The notes beneath the pieces are model-generated. The model saw only the letters and a list, made by a program, of their open reading frames with translations, was not told the DNA's origin and made no database searches. 64,000 nucleotides of DNA from Shewanella gaetbuli (GTDB lineage Bacteria > Pseudomonadota > Gammaproteobacteria > Enterobacterales > Shewanellaceae): assembly GCF_023284065.1 (NCBI RefSeq), contig NZ_JAKIKP010000006.1:1-64000 (forward strand), written 5' to 3'. The position numbers and the translations under genes were made by a program. Below, piece by piece: positions 1 through 10,192 of the stretch (its first letter is position 1; every line of letters starts with the position of its first letter).

Positions 1-368
1 GGTGCAGGGCCGCTTGCTCCTCATTTCAGCAACGCATATCTCATTTGTCATTCCAGCAGTGGTTAAACCATCGTCATTCCGGCAATGCTTTTGAGCCGGA
101 ATCTGCTTTGGCTTGTAGAATTAACAGCGGACCCTCGATACAAGATCTCGAGGGTGACGGTGTTTGGGTTTTCTCAAGGGTGATGGTGCAGGGCCGCTTG
201 CTCCTCATTTCAGCAACGCATATCTCATTTGTCATTCCAGCAGTGGTTAAACCATCGTCATTCCGGCAATGCTTTTGAGCCGGAATCTGCTTTGGTTTGT
301 AGAATTAAAAGCAGACCCTCGATAAAAGATCTCGAGGGTGACGGTTGTTTGGGGTATCTCAAGGGTGA
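1..368. repeat. Tandem 184-bp repeat with hairpins (two copies)
   Basis: The unit at 1-184 is repeated almost exactly at 185-368, with only scattered base differences. Each unit holds an inverted repeat, ATTCCGGC...GCCGGAAT (76-102 and 260-286), and a second one, CCCTCGA...TCGAGGG (132-154 in copy 1). Open reading frames across it are only translations of the repeat, so I call no gene here. This looks like a dispersed REP-like intergenic element of the 'CATTCCGGC' type often seen in marine gammaproteobacteria. It lies just downstream of recD and could serve as a transcript end. Copy 1 touches the window edge, so further copies may lie outside. Confidence 0.85.
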
Positions 369-434
369 CGAGGTAGGCTGGCTTGAGGCTGACGGGGCTC
401 GGGTACTCAAGTCTGGTGTTTTCTCAGCCTTATG

Positions 435-2543
435 TTATTCCCACAACCTTTGTGCTAAACCCGATGAACGTTGGGTGACTTGTTTGGCTGCTTTTTCAAA
501 TACATTCGCACTGCCGAGACAATAAAAGTGGTTTTTGGCTCGGGTAATGGCGGTATAAACCAATTCTTTAGTGAGTAGTTGCCACTGGGATACACTGGGT
601 TTTGGTGGTAATACTAAACTAACCTGATCAAACTCACTACCTTGTGATTTATGAACCGTCATGGCGAAGCAGGTGTCATGTGTGGGTAATCTTGCCGGCA
701 GAACTTTTAACAAGCTACCATCGGCTTGGACAAAGTGCGCCATTAATTGTCTTGGATTACGACTATCTTGAAGAATCAAACCAATATCACCGTTAAATAG
801 CCCCAAGTTGTAATCATTACTTTGAATGATAATCGGTCGACCAAGGTAAAACTCTTGTTTTGGAGCAATTAACTCTGCTTGTCGAAGGCTGTCAGTAACC
901 GCTTGGTTCATTCCTTCTACCCCGTATTCTGAGGCACGCATGGCACACAGCATTCGGTACTGATTATATTGTTCAATGATTTGCTCAGCACTATATATCG
1001 CGGTATTAACTTGTCTTTGGGCGAATACTTGCTGATTATGCTGAATCATTTGCAAATAAGGTTGGTAAGCTGCAACCGATAAGGTTAATAAAGCCTGTTT
1101 ACCTAGGTTATCCTGTTGTGCGCTAATTTGATGCTCAAACCAGTGCAGCTCTTGGTAGTCTTTACGCCATACTTGACGAATTTTAGCGATATTTGAATAG
1201 TTTACCGCCTTTGCTAATTGGCCTATCCCCGCATCACCTTTAAATCTGTGGCTGTGCATTAACATGCATAAACTGTCGCCAAAATGATTAGCTTGCACGT
1301 TTGTAGGTTCAATAAACTCACTGACATCATCTTGGGTTAAACGATTAATTGTGGCGGCTTGTTCGGCGCTGTAGCGCATTTGCCAGCCGGAGTCTGTGGC
1401 CACTTTTAGCCCTTGGCAAATATCTGCTAACACTGCACCGGCTTCAACTGAGGCTAGTTGGTCTTGGTCGCCTAATAATATCAACCTAGCATTATTGGGG
1501 AGGGCGCTTAATATCTTATACATCATGGGTAAATCGACCATTGAGGCTTCGTCAATTACCAGCAAATCTAATCTTAATGGGTTGTCTTTATTGTGTCTAA
1601 ATTGATGTGAATGTGGCACCACACCTAATAAGCGATGCAGGGTCGAGGCCTCTTCTGGTATAGCGTGTAATGCGTCTTGAAGCACTTGTAAATCACTGCT
1701 ATTTAAAGACGTACCTTCTTGCGACACATTGTGCATGCTGGTGTCGGTTAAACTGTGCAACAACCTTTGCTTTGAAGCTTTAATTGACTCACTTAACCGC
1801 GCGGCGGCTTTACCTGTAGGAGCCACTAACCGAATTTTTAAGGTTTTTTGAGTCAATAAGAGTAACAGTAACTTGGTTACCGTGGTGGTTTTGCCGGTAC
1901 CGGGGCCTCCGGTGATGACGGCTAATGCTTTTGTTAATGCTGTGGCTGTGGCAATTTTTTGCCAGTTAAATTGTGGGTCATTTATTTCTCTGGGGTACAA
2001 AGCATTAATGTATTGCGGCAATTTTATGGCGTTAACATTGTCTTTTGAATCGATATCAATATTGGTATTGGCTAATGTTGTAAGCTTTTGCGCAACTTGG
2101 GTTTCAAAAAAGTAATACTTATTCAAATACAATCGGTTATGGTCAAGAATAATGGGCGTATTTTCACCGGGCTGGCCTATTGCATTGAACTCACTTAATA
2201 CTTTTGTGAGGCTTTGATGGTCAAGTGCAATTTGGCAAGACGCTTGGGTTAATTTGCTATATGGCGCGGTAGATACATTTTCAGCCATCGGGTTAGCGAG
2301 ATCAATTTGATCCAGCACCAAGCAACTATGTTGATTAGAAAGTTGCTGGCTGAGCAGGGCACAAATCAATAAAAACAGTTGTTGACGTTGATGATTTTCA
2401 GCCGGATTTGGGCTAGCGAAGTGGCCTGCTCGGGCTTCTATTTGTGTCAGTTCAAGCGCAAAATGCCGGTCTAATGGTGTGAGCAGTTTTTCTTGTTGCC
2501 ACTGTTTTAATAAGGCTTCTATCGGTTGACTATGGTTTAACAT
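435..2543 (-). CDS. recD: RecBCD subunit RecD (exodeoxyribonuclease V alpha)
   Basis: RecD is the 5'-3' SF1 helicase subunit of RecBCD, which processes double-strand breaks and degrades unprotected linear DNA. Visible motifs are Walker A GGPGTGKTTT in the N-terminal third, Walker B VIDEASMVDLP, motif III LLGDQDQLASVEAG, and the C-terminal TVHKSQGSEF and AITRAK motifs. I prefer the ATG at 2543, one base after the recB stop and nine bases after AAGAGG. An upstream in-frame ATG at 2567 would overlap recB by 23 bp and give 710 residues. Both forms are longer than E. coli RecD (608). It is the last gene of recC-recB-recD and is probably translationally coupled to recB. Confidence 0.95.
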   Translation of the reverse strand: MLNHSQPIEALLKQWQQEKLLTPLDRHFALELTQIEARAGHFASPNPAENHQRQQLFLLICALLSQQLSNQHSCLVLDQIDLANPMAENVSTAPYSKLTQASCQIALDHQSLTKVLSEFNAIGQPGENTPIILDHNRLYLNKYYFFETQVAQKLTTLANTNIDIDSKDNVNAIKLPQYINALYPREINDPQFNWQKIATATALTKALAVITGGPGTGKTTTVTKLLLLLLTQKTLKIRLVAPTGKAAARLSESIKASKQRLLHSLTDTSMHNVSQEGTSLNSSDLQVLQDALHAIPEEASTLHRLLGVVPHSHQFRHNKDNPLRLDLLVIDEASMVDLPMMYKILSALPNNARLILLGDQDQLASVEAGAVLADICQGLKVATDSGWQMRYSAEQAATINRLTQDDVSEFIEPTNVQANHFGDSLCMLMHSHRFKGDAGIGQLAKAVNYSNIAKIRQVWRKDYQELHWFEHQISAQQDNLGKQALLTLSVAAYQPYLQMIQHNQQVFAQRQVNTAIYSAEQIIEQYNQYRMLCAMRASEYGVEGMNQAVTDSLRQAELIAPKQEFYLGRPIIIQSNDYNLGLFNGDIGLILQDSRNPRQLMAHFVQADGSLLKVLPARLPTHDTCFAMTVHKSQGSEFDQVSLVLPPKPSVSQWQLLTKELVYTAITRAKNHFYCLGSANVFEKAAKQVTQRSSGLAQRLWE

Positions 2544-2544
2544 G

Positions 2545-5500
2545 CTAGCAAGCCTCTTGATGTTCATTTGTGCTAAATAGTTGATCTAACTGTTCAATTA
2601 ACTGCTGCTCAGGTTTATCAAAAAATACGCCCGCACCAGGTTGCTCTGGTGTCATACCGCGTAAAAACAAATAAAAACAGCCACCAATATGCTGTTGATA
2701 TTGGTAATTAGGCATTCGTAACGTTAAATAGCGGTGCAATGCCACGGTATAAATTAAGTACTGTAAATTATATCTGTGACTGTTGATGGCATGACTCAGC
2801 GCATTGTGGTGGTAGTGTTCAATGTGGTTGCCTAAGTGATTCGATTTGTAATCGGCAATATAAAATTGGCCGTTGTGTTCGAAGGTTAAATCGATAAAGC
2901 CTTTTAGCATGCCTTTTAAGGTATCGAAGTTGAATTCATTTGTGTAACCGTATTGGCCGAGTAATAAGTTAAGTTTGTCGGCCTCCAATTGACCTATGGG
3001 TAAATAAAACTCCATTTCTACTAGGGTTTGCTTTGGCGTCAACTCTTGTAGGCACAATTGAGTATTGTCGGACTTTATCAGTGGTGTGGCTAAAATTTGT
3101 TGGTACCATAAGGTTAAAGGCGCTAGCCAAGTTTGTTGATCAAATCCATACAGCTCCATGGCTTTAACCAGTGCCGGTTGTAACTCGCTTTCAGCTTGGG
3201 TGAAATCAAATAGCTCTAACACCAAGTGCATAAAGCTACCGGCGTTTGCACCTCGCTCAAAGGTGAAACGGTCAAATATCTGTTGTTCATCTTGGTCAAT
3301 AATGGCGATATCTTGACTAAAGTCTTCATCATCGGCTCCGGGTAAGGTTTTTTCATGGGGCAAGTGTTTAACTAAGCCTGAATAACTGCCTACTCGCCAT
3401 GGTGTACCTATGGTTCGACTGGCTTTTTTTGCTTCAAGTTGCAGGCTGTTATCTAATGGAATTTGAAGCGTTTGCTGACTAATTGATTCAGCTAACGGTT
3501 CAATACTGATGGCGTCGATGATATTGAGTTTTTGTAAAGCATTAACCAGCTTTGTTTCATCGCAATCATTACTTTCAATCCCTAATAGATAACCGATACC
3601 GGTTTCGTGTAACTGAGATTTAATGCCATTTTTCAGCTGCTTTGATTGATTAGCGACATATAAATAACAAGCATAAACAGGGCGGGTTAAGGCCACATAC
3701 AATAAACGTAAATCTTCGGCTAAGGTTTCTTTTTTAAGCTGTTGCCATCCCTCGTCGGAGGCACGAACATCCCACACTAGCTTTTCACCTTGGTGATAAA
3801 GCATGGGCTCTGGGCGACGATTACCGCCTCGGGCTAGGCTGACAAATGGCACAAAACAAATAGGGTATTCAAGACCTTTTGATTTATGAATAGTGACAAT
3901 TTGCACTAAGTTTTGCTCGCTTTCTAAGCGCAGTTGTTGCTCGTCTTTAGCTTGGTCATCTAACAGTTGTTGTTCAAACCAGTTAATGAGTGCGCTGGTG
4001 CCGTCTAGTTCGGTGGCTTTTTGTTGCAGTAATTCACTTAAATGTCTGAAGTCAGTTAAGCGACGCTCGCCTGAAGCGCTAATGCTAGTTTGCTCATCAT
4101 CATTTGCCGCGTCATTAATATTGTCAGTGTGAATTGATTCAGCAGAATCTGTTTGTTGAGGGCTTTTAGCCAGCAAACGGTGTACAAGGTTAGTGTCGTT
4201 GGCTAACGATACTAATGCTGGCATGATGCCACTGAATAACCACAGTTGATGCCAATGGTTAAATAGATCTAACACTTTTTGACGTAGCACTTCATCTTGA
4301 TTAAATTGATGAATTTTTAATGCGTTGTAGCCCATTAACCCCGTGGCCAGTGCTGCTCGTATAGCTCGTTCATCTTTTGGGTTAGCCAATGCTCGTAAAA
4401 TTAACGCAATTTCTTTGGCTTCAACGGTGTTAAATACGCTGTCTCGGCTTAAAAATACCGCGCCGATATTTCGCTCAGAAAGTGCGGCTTTAATTACTGC
4501 AGCTTCGTTTCTATCACGCACTAATACCGCAATATCTTTAGCCAAAATTGGGGAATTTTTAATAGAACATTGCCCTTGCTGAGCTTGATTTAATAGCCGA
4601 GTAATTTCAGCCGCGACATCTTGGGCTAAGGTTTGCCTTGCGGTGGTTTTATTTAAGCCACTTTCGGGGTGTTCCGCTAAATATTTTATTCTTAGCGCTG
4701 CTGGGTTGGGTTCTGCTTCAGTTAGCACTTTATTGACTGAATGTGCGGGGGTGTTCACTAAGTCAAACGGAATAGCGGCATTAATAAATGGGTCGGGGTG
4801 TTGGCTAAATAACTGGTTAACCCCATTGACTAAGTGAGTCGACGAGCGATAGTTAGTGTCTAGATTATAGTGAGCTTGGGTATTATTTCTGGCATTAATA
4901 TAGGTGAAAATATCTGCGCCACGAAACGCATAAATTGCTTGTTTAGGATCGCCAATCATCAACATCCCGATGGCATATTGGCTGCTGGCTTGCTCCTGAG
5001 GTAATAAGTGTGCCAAGTCTTGTTTGGTCTGATAGACCTGATTAAAGATGTTAAATTGCAGTGGGTCTGTGTCTTGAAACTCATCAATTAATGCAATGGG
5101 AAAACGTTTAGCAATGGCTTGGGGCAAGGTGTCTGGGTTGTTTTCAAGGGCACTGGCTAAACTGGTAAGTAAGTCGTCTGGCGTCATAAGGTTGCGATCA
5201 GACTTTTGCTGTACAAATCGCTGTTTTATGCCTTGTTGCGCCCGGACTAAAAATGACGGAATGATGTCATTAATTTGCACTAATAAACGCTCAATGTGGT
5301 CCAGTAAAGGCGCTTGTTGCGCAGTAGGTACTTGGCCACCTTTATTGAGCCTTAAATCAGATAAGGCTAAATGCTCCATTGGTTTAATGGGGGGTAACCC
5401 TTGACCATAGCTGACCCAATGGCCTAGCTCATCAAATAACGCTACCAGTTTTGGAAAGCTGCCATCAACTTTTTTGCCAAATCGAGTGCCGTTTAATGGT

Positions 5501-6252
5501 AGCTCATTTAGCAATTCAAACGTGCTGGCTTGCTCAGCTGGCCAGCGCATTTTAAAGCGTTGAATGCTTTGGACTAAATTTTGCGATAGTCCTACAAAGT
5601 CGCTTATTTGCTCTGAGGGTTCAGCTTGAGTTGCCCCAAGCAGCGCTTTGACTTTTTGGCCTAATTTATCAGGAGAGCCAAAGGCATCGTTAATTTTTTG
5701 TGCCAATAATGGAGATAGCGGGTAACATGCTTCACGCCAAAAGTCGCGTAAAGCGTGGTGCAAATATTCGCTGTCGTCTAAGGTAAATTCTGACTCGAAT
5801 AGTAATGATGATTCAAATGCCATATCGGCTAGAATTCGCTGACAAAAGCCATGAATGGTAAAAATAGCGCCTTCATCCAATGACTTTAACGCTAAATCGA
5901 GCCGCTTTAAGGCTGTGTGTCGATCTGCTTGGGGAATTTGCTGGTATAACGCCTCGATAAACTCATCATCACATGCCACCCCTAAAAATCGTTTATAGGC
6001 TAGCTGAATGCGTTTACGAATTCGGTCTCTTAATTCCTCAGTGGCGGCATTGGTGAAAGTTACCACCAGTATTTGTTCGCATAATAATGGCGCTTGATTG
6101 CCATGACCTAATAACAAGCGCAAGTAAAGACCTGAAATAGTGTAGGTTTTACCGGTACCCGCACTGGCCTCAATAAGGCTAGTACCTGCAAATGGCAGGT
6201 TAAGGGCGTCTAGCGGTTTTACCTGTATGTGGTCTGAGTTAGGGTTATTCAT
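2545..6252 (-). CDS. recB: RecBCD subunit RecB (exodeoxyribonuclease V beta)
   Basis: RecB is the 3'-5' UvrD-type helicase and the only nuclease of RecBCD, and it loads RecA after Chi recognition. The protein has 1235 residues (E. coli 1180). Walker A EASAGTGKTYTI is at about residues 28-39. UvrD motifs include LIDEFQDTDPLQF, IGDPKQAIYAFRGAD, IVTIHKSKGLEYP and LYVALTRP. The C-terminal nuclease domain carries GFIDLTF and IADYKSN, matching the Asp-x-Lys active site. It follows recC by 62 bp and abuts recD. Unlike E. coli, there is no ptrA between recC and recB. I see nothing broken. Confidence 0.97.
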   Translation of the reverse strand: MNNPNSDHIQVKPLDALNLPFAGTSLIEASAGTGKTYTISGLYLRLLLGHGNQAPLLCEQILVVTFTNAATEELRDRIRKRIQLAYKRFLGVACDDEFIEALYQQIPQADRHTALKRLDLALKSLDEGAIFTIHGFCQRILADMAFESSLLFESEFTLDDSEYLHHALRDFWREACYPLSPLLAQKINDAFGSPDKLGQKVKALLGATQAEPSEQISDFVGLSQNLVQSIQRFKMRWPAEQASTFELLNELPLNGTRFGKKVDGSFPKLVALFDELGHWVSYGQGLPPIKPMEHLALSDLRLNKGGQVPTAQQAPLLDHIERLLVQINDIIPSFLVRAQQGIKQRFVQQKSDRNLMTPDDLLTSLASALENNPDTLPQAIAKRFPIALIDEFQDTDPLQFNIFNQVYQTKQDLAHLLPQEQASSQYAIGMLMIGDPKQAIYAFRGADIFTYINARNNTQAHYNLDTNYRSSTHLVNGVNQLFSQHPDPFINAAIPFDLVNTPAHSVNKVLTEAEPNPAALRIKYLAEHPESGLNKTTARQTLAQDVAAEITRLLNQAQQGQCSIKNSPILAKDIAVLVRDRNEAAVIKAALSERNIGAVFLSRDSVFNTVEAKEIALILRALANPKDERAIRAALATGLMGYNALKIHQFNQDEVLRQKVLDLFNHWHQLWLFSGIMPALVSLANDTNLVHRLLAKSPQQTDSAESIHTDNINDAANDDEQTSISASGERRLTDFRHLSELLQQKATELDGTSALINWFEQQLLDDQAKDEQQLRLESEQNLVQIVTIHKSKGLEYPICFVPFVSLARGGNRRPEPMLYHQGEKLVWDVRASDEGWQQLKKETLAEDLRLLYVALTRPVYACYLYVANQSKQLKNGIKSQLHETGIGYLLGIESNDCDETKLVNALQKLNIIDAISIEPLAESISQQTLQIPLDNSLQLEAKKASRTIGTPWRVGSYSGLVKHLPHEKTLPGADDEDFSQDIAIIDQDEQQIFDRFTFERGANAGSFMHLVLELFDFTQAESELQPALVKAMELYGFDQQTWLAPLTLWYQQILATPLIKSDNTQLCLQELTPKQTLVEMEFYLPIGQLEADKLNLLLGQYGYTNEFNFDTLKGMLKGFIDLTFEHNGQFYIADYKSNHLGNHIEHYHHNALSHAINSHRYNLQYLIYTVALHRYLTLRMPNYQYQQHIGGCFYLFLRGMTPEQPGAGVFFDKPEQQLIEQLDQLFSTNEHQEAC

Positions 6253-6314
6253 TTGGCAAACTCTTTTAATTTATCGTCGCTATAAGTTGGTGATATACGT
6301 GCTTAACAGTCTAA

Positions 6315-9300
6315 CTAGGCTAATGTTTTTCCAATATGGCTTGCTTGAATTGCCATAGCCTCTTGCTCCACAAAGCTCTCTAACGTTTTTAGTTTATCTT
6401 TATGATAAATGCTCAGCATGGGTTGTAATAATTCTTCAACCAATTGGCCGAATGTGTGCTGGTTAAAATCATCGGGGAACACAAATAGTCGTTGATAATG
6501 TGGGTCAAGCCCTTCACCTGTATTGGCTTGTTCGTCATGCCACTGTTTTTGTGCGGCAGCTATTTTTTCGCTGTGGTCACCGTCGGTTTGAACATAAGCC
6601 CAAGCTGTGCGAGGTGCAAGTAATAGTGGTTGGCTTTGCCCTTGAATAAAAAGGTCGATAAATTGGCTTAATAACGCGGTTGCAGATGCTTGCGTTATGG
6701 GGGCAAAACTATGGAAGTGTCCCATATCTAATAGATAACTAAATTTATTCACTCCCTGAGCATTTAAGCATAAATGCCTGATATAGCACTGAATTAAGTC
6801 CCGGCCATGGGCGGTGCCGGGGCGATAATTCAGCATCCCTTTTGTACAGACTTCGTCAATCCGGCCAACAAGATTAATTTTTATCGCTTGTGATTGATAT
6901 TCGGCGTCGAGTATTAAATCGATGTCTTTTGACTGGCTAATATTGTCGTCCCGAAGATAAGCAAGTCTTTCTACTAATGGGGCTATATCATGTTGATATT
7001 GAGATAAAATAATATCGTTAAAAGGCGCCATAGGCAGGCTGCCACTGGTTTTTAGGCGGGCTAATAACTCGGTGTCTTGCTCATCAGGCTTTAGTTTTAA
7101 AGCAGATTCGATTAAATTTGACTGTAATTTGTATCTATCAAGGCCATCTAGGGCAAAGGGCTCATCATTGTTGTCGGCTGATAGGTGTAAATTCAGGTCG
7201 ACTTTTAAACTGCGATTAAAAAAGTATTGCGCTGGGTTACGGTAGAACCTGAGCAACGAAGACACTTCCACTTCAACGGCTTGTTGCTCGTTAAGGGCCG
7301 TTAGATCAAATAACTCTGGGTCGATGACCTGCTGTTCTGGCGCGATAAATGGGTTATCAACTGTGTGTGATTCAGCGGGTGGGCACCAACTTTGATGGTA
7401 ACTTTGTAATTTGCTGTTTGGGGTGAACAAGGCACTATCGAACGGCTGCAAAGGTTGCTGTTGAATTAACTGTTCACATACGGCTTGCTCGATTGTGGCT
7501 ATATCTTCTATGCTCAGCGCGTTATTGGCTAGATGCTTTGGTAAATAGCTCATCTGGCAAAACTCTATTAGCTCTGAAATAAGCATTGATGGAATGCGCT
7601 CGGCGTTATCTCGTTCACTATGACCAATGTAGCTAACGTATAGTTGCTGTCTAGCAGATAATAGTGCTTCTAAAAACAGGTATCTGTCATCGAGCCTTCT
7701 AGATCTATCGCCTTTTTTCGCCCCAAAATGGGCCATTAAATCAAACCCAACAGGATGCTGCACTCGCGGATAAACACCGTCATTCATCCCCAGTAAACAC
7801 ACCACTTTAAAGGGAATAGAACGCATGGGCATTAAGGTACAAAAGTTGACGCTACCGGCTAAGTAACGTTGGCCAACACGAGAGTCGTTTAAGGTTTGAT
7901 TAAACCATTGTTTCAACACTTCTATAGACAATTCACCCTGATGGCCTGCGCTTTCGAGTTCTTCCCCTAAGCTGCTTAACGCTTCTCTTACGGTATTAAT
8001 TTGCTGCTGTTCATCGTCTTCGGTGAGATAAAAATCATCTACCAACTGGCTGAGTGTGGCTAGTTTTTCATGGGTTTTATTAGGCTGGGCAAAGGCGGTG
8101 GCATAGATATCAATCGCTTCTAAAAAGTTCAGAAGTTTACCTAAAGCTTGCGCTGACTGGCCTTCAATGCCGCTGACGGGTAGGGTGCCTTGATACATTG
8201 ATGAACCATCAGCTAAGGCATATCCTAAAATGATTCTTTTAATGCCAAATGACCATGAGTTTTCGCTGAAGGCGGGTAGCCCCAGTTGTTTACGACTATT
8301 GGCATCTCGTCCCCAGCGAACATTAGCGTGTTCAAGCCAGCGTTTAATAATATCAAAGTCATCTTGTTCAAGTTCGAAACGCCTTAGAATGGCGGGTACT
8401 TCTAAAATTGACAATATTTCAGTTAAGCCAAAACGGCTTTGGTTGATATTCAGCAAGGTAAGAAAACTATTAATTAGCGGAGACTCTTGTGCAGGACCTC
8501 TGTCGGCAATGGCATAAGGAATAGCAAATTGTTTGCTGCGTTGGGTTTGGCTGCTACCCTTAGTGTAATACTGGCTGTTAATGGTGCCAAAAACCGCGTC
8601 AATAAAGGGCGCGTAGGACGCCACGTCAGGCATCATCACCACAATATCTTTAGGTGATAAATCTGGGTTTTGGTCAAGTAAACCTGTGATGTGGTCGTGC
8701 AGGGTTTCTACTTCTCTTAATGGGCTGTGGCAGCTTTTTAAGGTGATTGATTCATCCAAGGGCTCTAGCACGCGTCGAGTGTCGATTTGCTGATATAAAC
8801 TTGGGTCTGGCCCGAGAGTTTGCCCTAGGGTCTCCATTTGTAATATATCGTACTGTACGCCGTGCAACAGAGTGTCTGGCTGTGGTTCGACATAACAGTC
8901 GTAATTAAAGTTGGTGTTTTCAGGCGGTAGGCTGAGTAACAAATCCAGTAGTTCACGGCCCATTTTACCGTTATTGGCTAAAATAGGGTTACCCACTTCT
9001 AGGGTTTCTTCCCATGCAGCAGATAATTGTTTTTTGTCGCTGTATTTCAATGCCATTCGGGCGCGGACTTTTGGGTCAACAATATCACCCCAATAATGTT
9101 GGCAAGGGCTCAAGGCCAACATGACCACGTCAATTCGTGCGGCTAAACTATGTAATACTTCAAGGGTTTGCGGTGGCATTGAGGAAATACCAAATACAAA
9201 TAGTCGGCTGGGTAACTGGCTGATATCTGTGGCAGGATTAGCCAAGGCCGCTAACAATGATTGATGTAAATTGGCGCGGTGATACCGGCTAGCGTTTAAT

Positions 9301-9947
9301 TGATTATGGTTATAGTCGATTAATGCTCGCCATAACTTAGGCTGCCATAATTGATTGTTATCTAAGGTTAACTTTGAATCTAATTCCGTTAAAGGCTGGT
9401 TGTTTTCCCACGCACTGATCCATTCTGGCCGATAAACTAAATATTGGTCGAAAATATCGGCAATGCGATTACATAGCTGATAAAGCCGGAGTGGGTCTTG
9501 GTTGCTGTGTGGAGTGTTTACCGCTTCATTGTGGCTGTATTCGCTATTGGAGGACGGCTCAATGACATTTATTTCAGTAATATCTGTTTGCTGGTTAATT
9601 AAATAATCTTTTAACGGTTGGTACTCGCTGTCATGGAGTAAATGAGGCAATAAGTCCATTAACTTCCATGTCATGGCCGCTTTAGTGAAGGCATTTTCTT
9701 TGGGCACATTAGGTAATAGCTGGTGGCATAGTTGCCAAATAAAGCTTGATGGCAGTGGAAAGTTTAACGCTGCGGCAATATTGTTATGTTTGGCCACTTC
9801 TAAGCGTAACCAAGTGGACATGCCGGGGCTTTGTACCAGCACTTGTTCTGTATCAAGTAAATGTTGATTGGAGAGTGGCGTGGCCAGCATTTTTGCTAGC
9901 TGTGCCGATAAGACTTCCATTTGATTTGATTGAATTAAAGACAGCAT
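6315..9947 (-). CDS. recC: RecBCD subunit RecC (exodeoxyribonuclease V gamma)
   Basis: RecC is the scaffold and Chi-scanning subunit of RecBCD. It has 1210 residues, somewhat longer than E. coli RecC (1122). It begins in the family style, MLSLIQSNQMEVLSAQLA, followed by the helicase-like fold with degenerate motifs (for example VCLLGMNDGVYPR) and a C-terminal inactive nuclease-like domain. A repeat-containing 245-bp intergenic region lies upstream, so the operon promoter is likely there. It is first of recC-recB-recD, with the same strand and close spacing throughout. Confidence 0.96.
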   Translation of the reverse strand: MLSLIQSNQMEVLSAQLAKMLATPLSNQHLLDTEQVLVQSPGMSTWLRLEVAKHNNIAAALNFPLPSSFIWQLCHQLLPNVPKENAFTKAAMTWKLMDLLPHLLHDSEYQPLKDYLINQQTDITEINVIEPSSNSEYSHNEAVNTPHSNQDPLRLYQLCNRIADIFDQYLVYRPEWISAWENNQPLTELDSKLTLDNNQLWQPKLWRALIDYNHNQLNASRYHRANLHQSLLAALANPATDISQLPSRLFVFGISSMPPQTLEVLHSLAARIDVVMLALSPCQHYWGDIVDPKVRARMALKYSDKKQLSAAWEETLEVGNPILANNGKMGRELLDLLLSLPPENTNFNYDCYVEPQPDTLLHGVQYDILQMETLGQTLGPDPSLYQQIDTRRVLEPLDESITLKSCHSPLREVETLHDHITGLLDQNPDLSPKDIVVMMPDVASYAPFIDAVFGTINSQYYTKGSSQTQRSKQFAIPYAIADRGPAQESPLINSFLTLLNINQSRFGLTEILSILEVPAILRRFELEQDDFDIIKRWLEHANVRWGRDANSRKQLGLPAFSENSWSFGIKRIILGYALADGSSMYQGTLPVSGIEGQSAQALGKLLNFLEAIDIYATAFAQPNKTHEKLATLSQLVDDFYLTEDDEQQQINTVREALSSLGEELESAGHQGELSIEVLKQWFNQTLNDSRVGQRYLAGSVNFCTLMPMRSIPFKVVCLLGMNDGVYPRVQHPVGFDLMAHFGAKKGDRSRRLDDRYLFLEALLSARQQLYVSYIGHSERDNAERIPSMLISELIEFCQMSYLPKHLANNALSIEDIATIEQAVCEQLIQQQPLQPFDSALFTPNSKLQSYHQSWCPPAESHTVDNPFIAPEQQVIDPELFDLTALNEQQAVEVEVSSLLRFYRNPAQYFFNRSLKVDLNLHLSADNNDEPFALDGLDRYKLQSNLIESALKLKPDEQDTELLARLKTSGSLPMAPFNDIILSQYQHDIAPLVERLAYLRDDNISQSKDIDLILDAEYQSQAIKINLVGRIDEVCTKGMLNYRPGTAHGRDLIQCYIRHLCLNAQGVNKFSYLLDMGHFHSFAPITQASATALLSQFIDLFIQGQSQPLLLAPRTAWAYVQTDGDHSEKIAAAQKQWHDEQANTGEGLDPHYQRLFVFPDDFNQHTFGQLVEELLQPMLSIYHKDKLKTLESFVEQEAMAIQASHIGKTLA

Positions 9948-9982
9948 AAATTACTCGAATACAAAATGCGTTATGCCATGTT

Positions 9983-10108
9983 ATACCAATCGTAATAAAA
10001 AACTGCCCACTCTAGCGGGTTAAACACTCACTAACAGCGTTAGATTCTTTAATTGTAGAATAACTACGTATCTAAAAATCTGTGTTGTTATCACGTGTTT
10101 TCCTACGC
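9983..10108 (-). repeat. Dispersed ~128-bp intergenic repeat, copy A
   Basis: This stretch matches the reverse complement of 27472-27600 over its whole length at roughly 80% identity by eye. Shared blocks include ATACCAATCGT, AACAGCGTTAGATT, TTAATTGTAGAATAACTAC and TTTTCCTACGC. It fills most of the recC upstream region. It has no coding potential and looks like a non-autonomous dispersed repeat. Whether it affects recCBD expression is unknown. Confidence 0.85.
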
Positions 10109-10192
10109 AATTTTTTTATCACTTTGTAATTGTGATTGGGTTTATGGCCAAAAAATGTCTGCAATATAGGGCAAACTCGAATGATAAAATCA

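Noticed and set aside
1-368. CRISPR array
   Set aside because: Only two long, near-identical units with no short repeat-spacer pattern and no cas genes. The Cas4-like protein at 50262 belongs to the phage replication block.
45-525. Two open frames across the tandem repeat (77 and 98 residues)
   Set aside because: They translate the same repeat unit with no RBS and share their start sequence; they are artefacts of the repeat.
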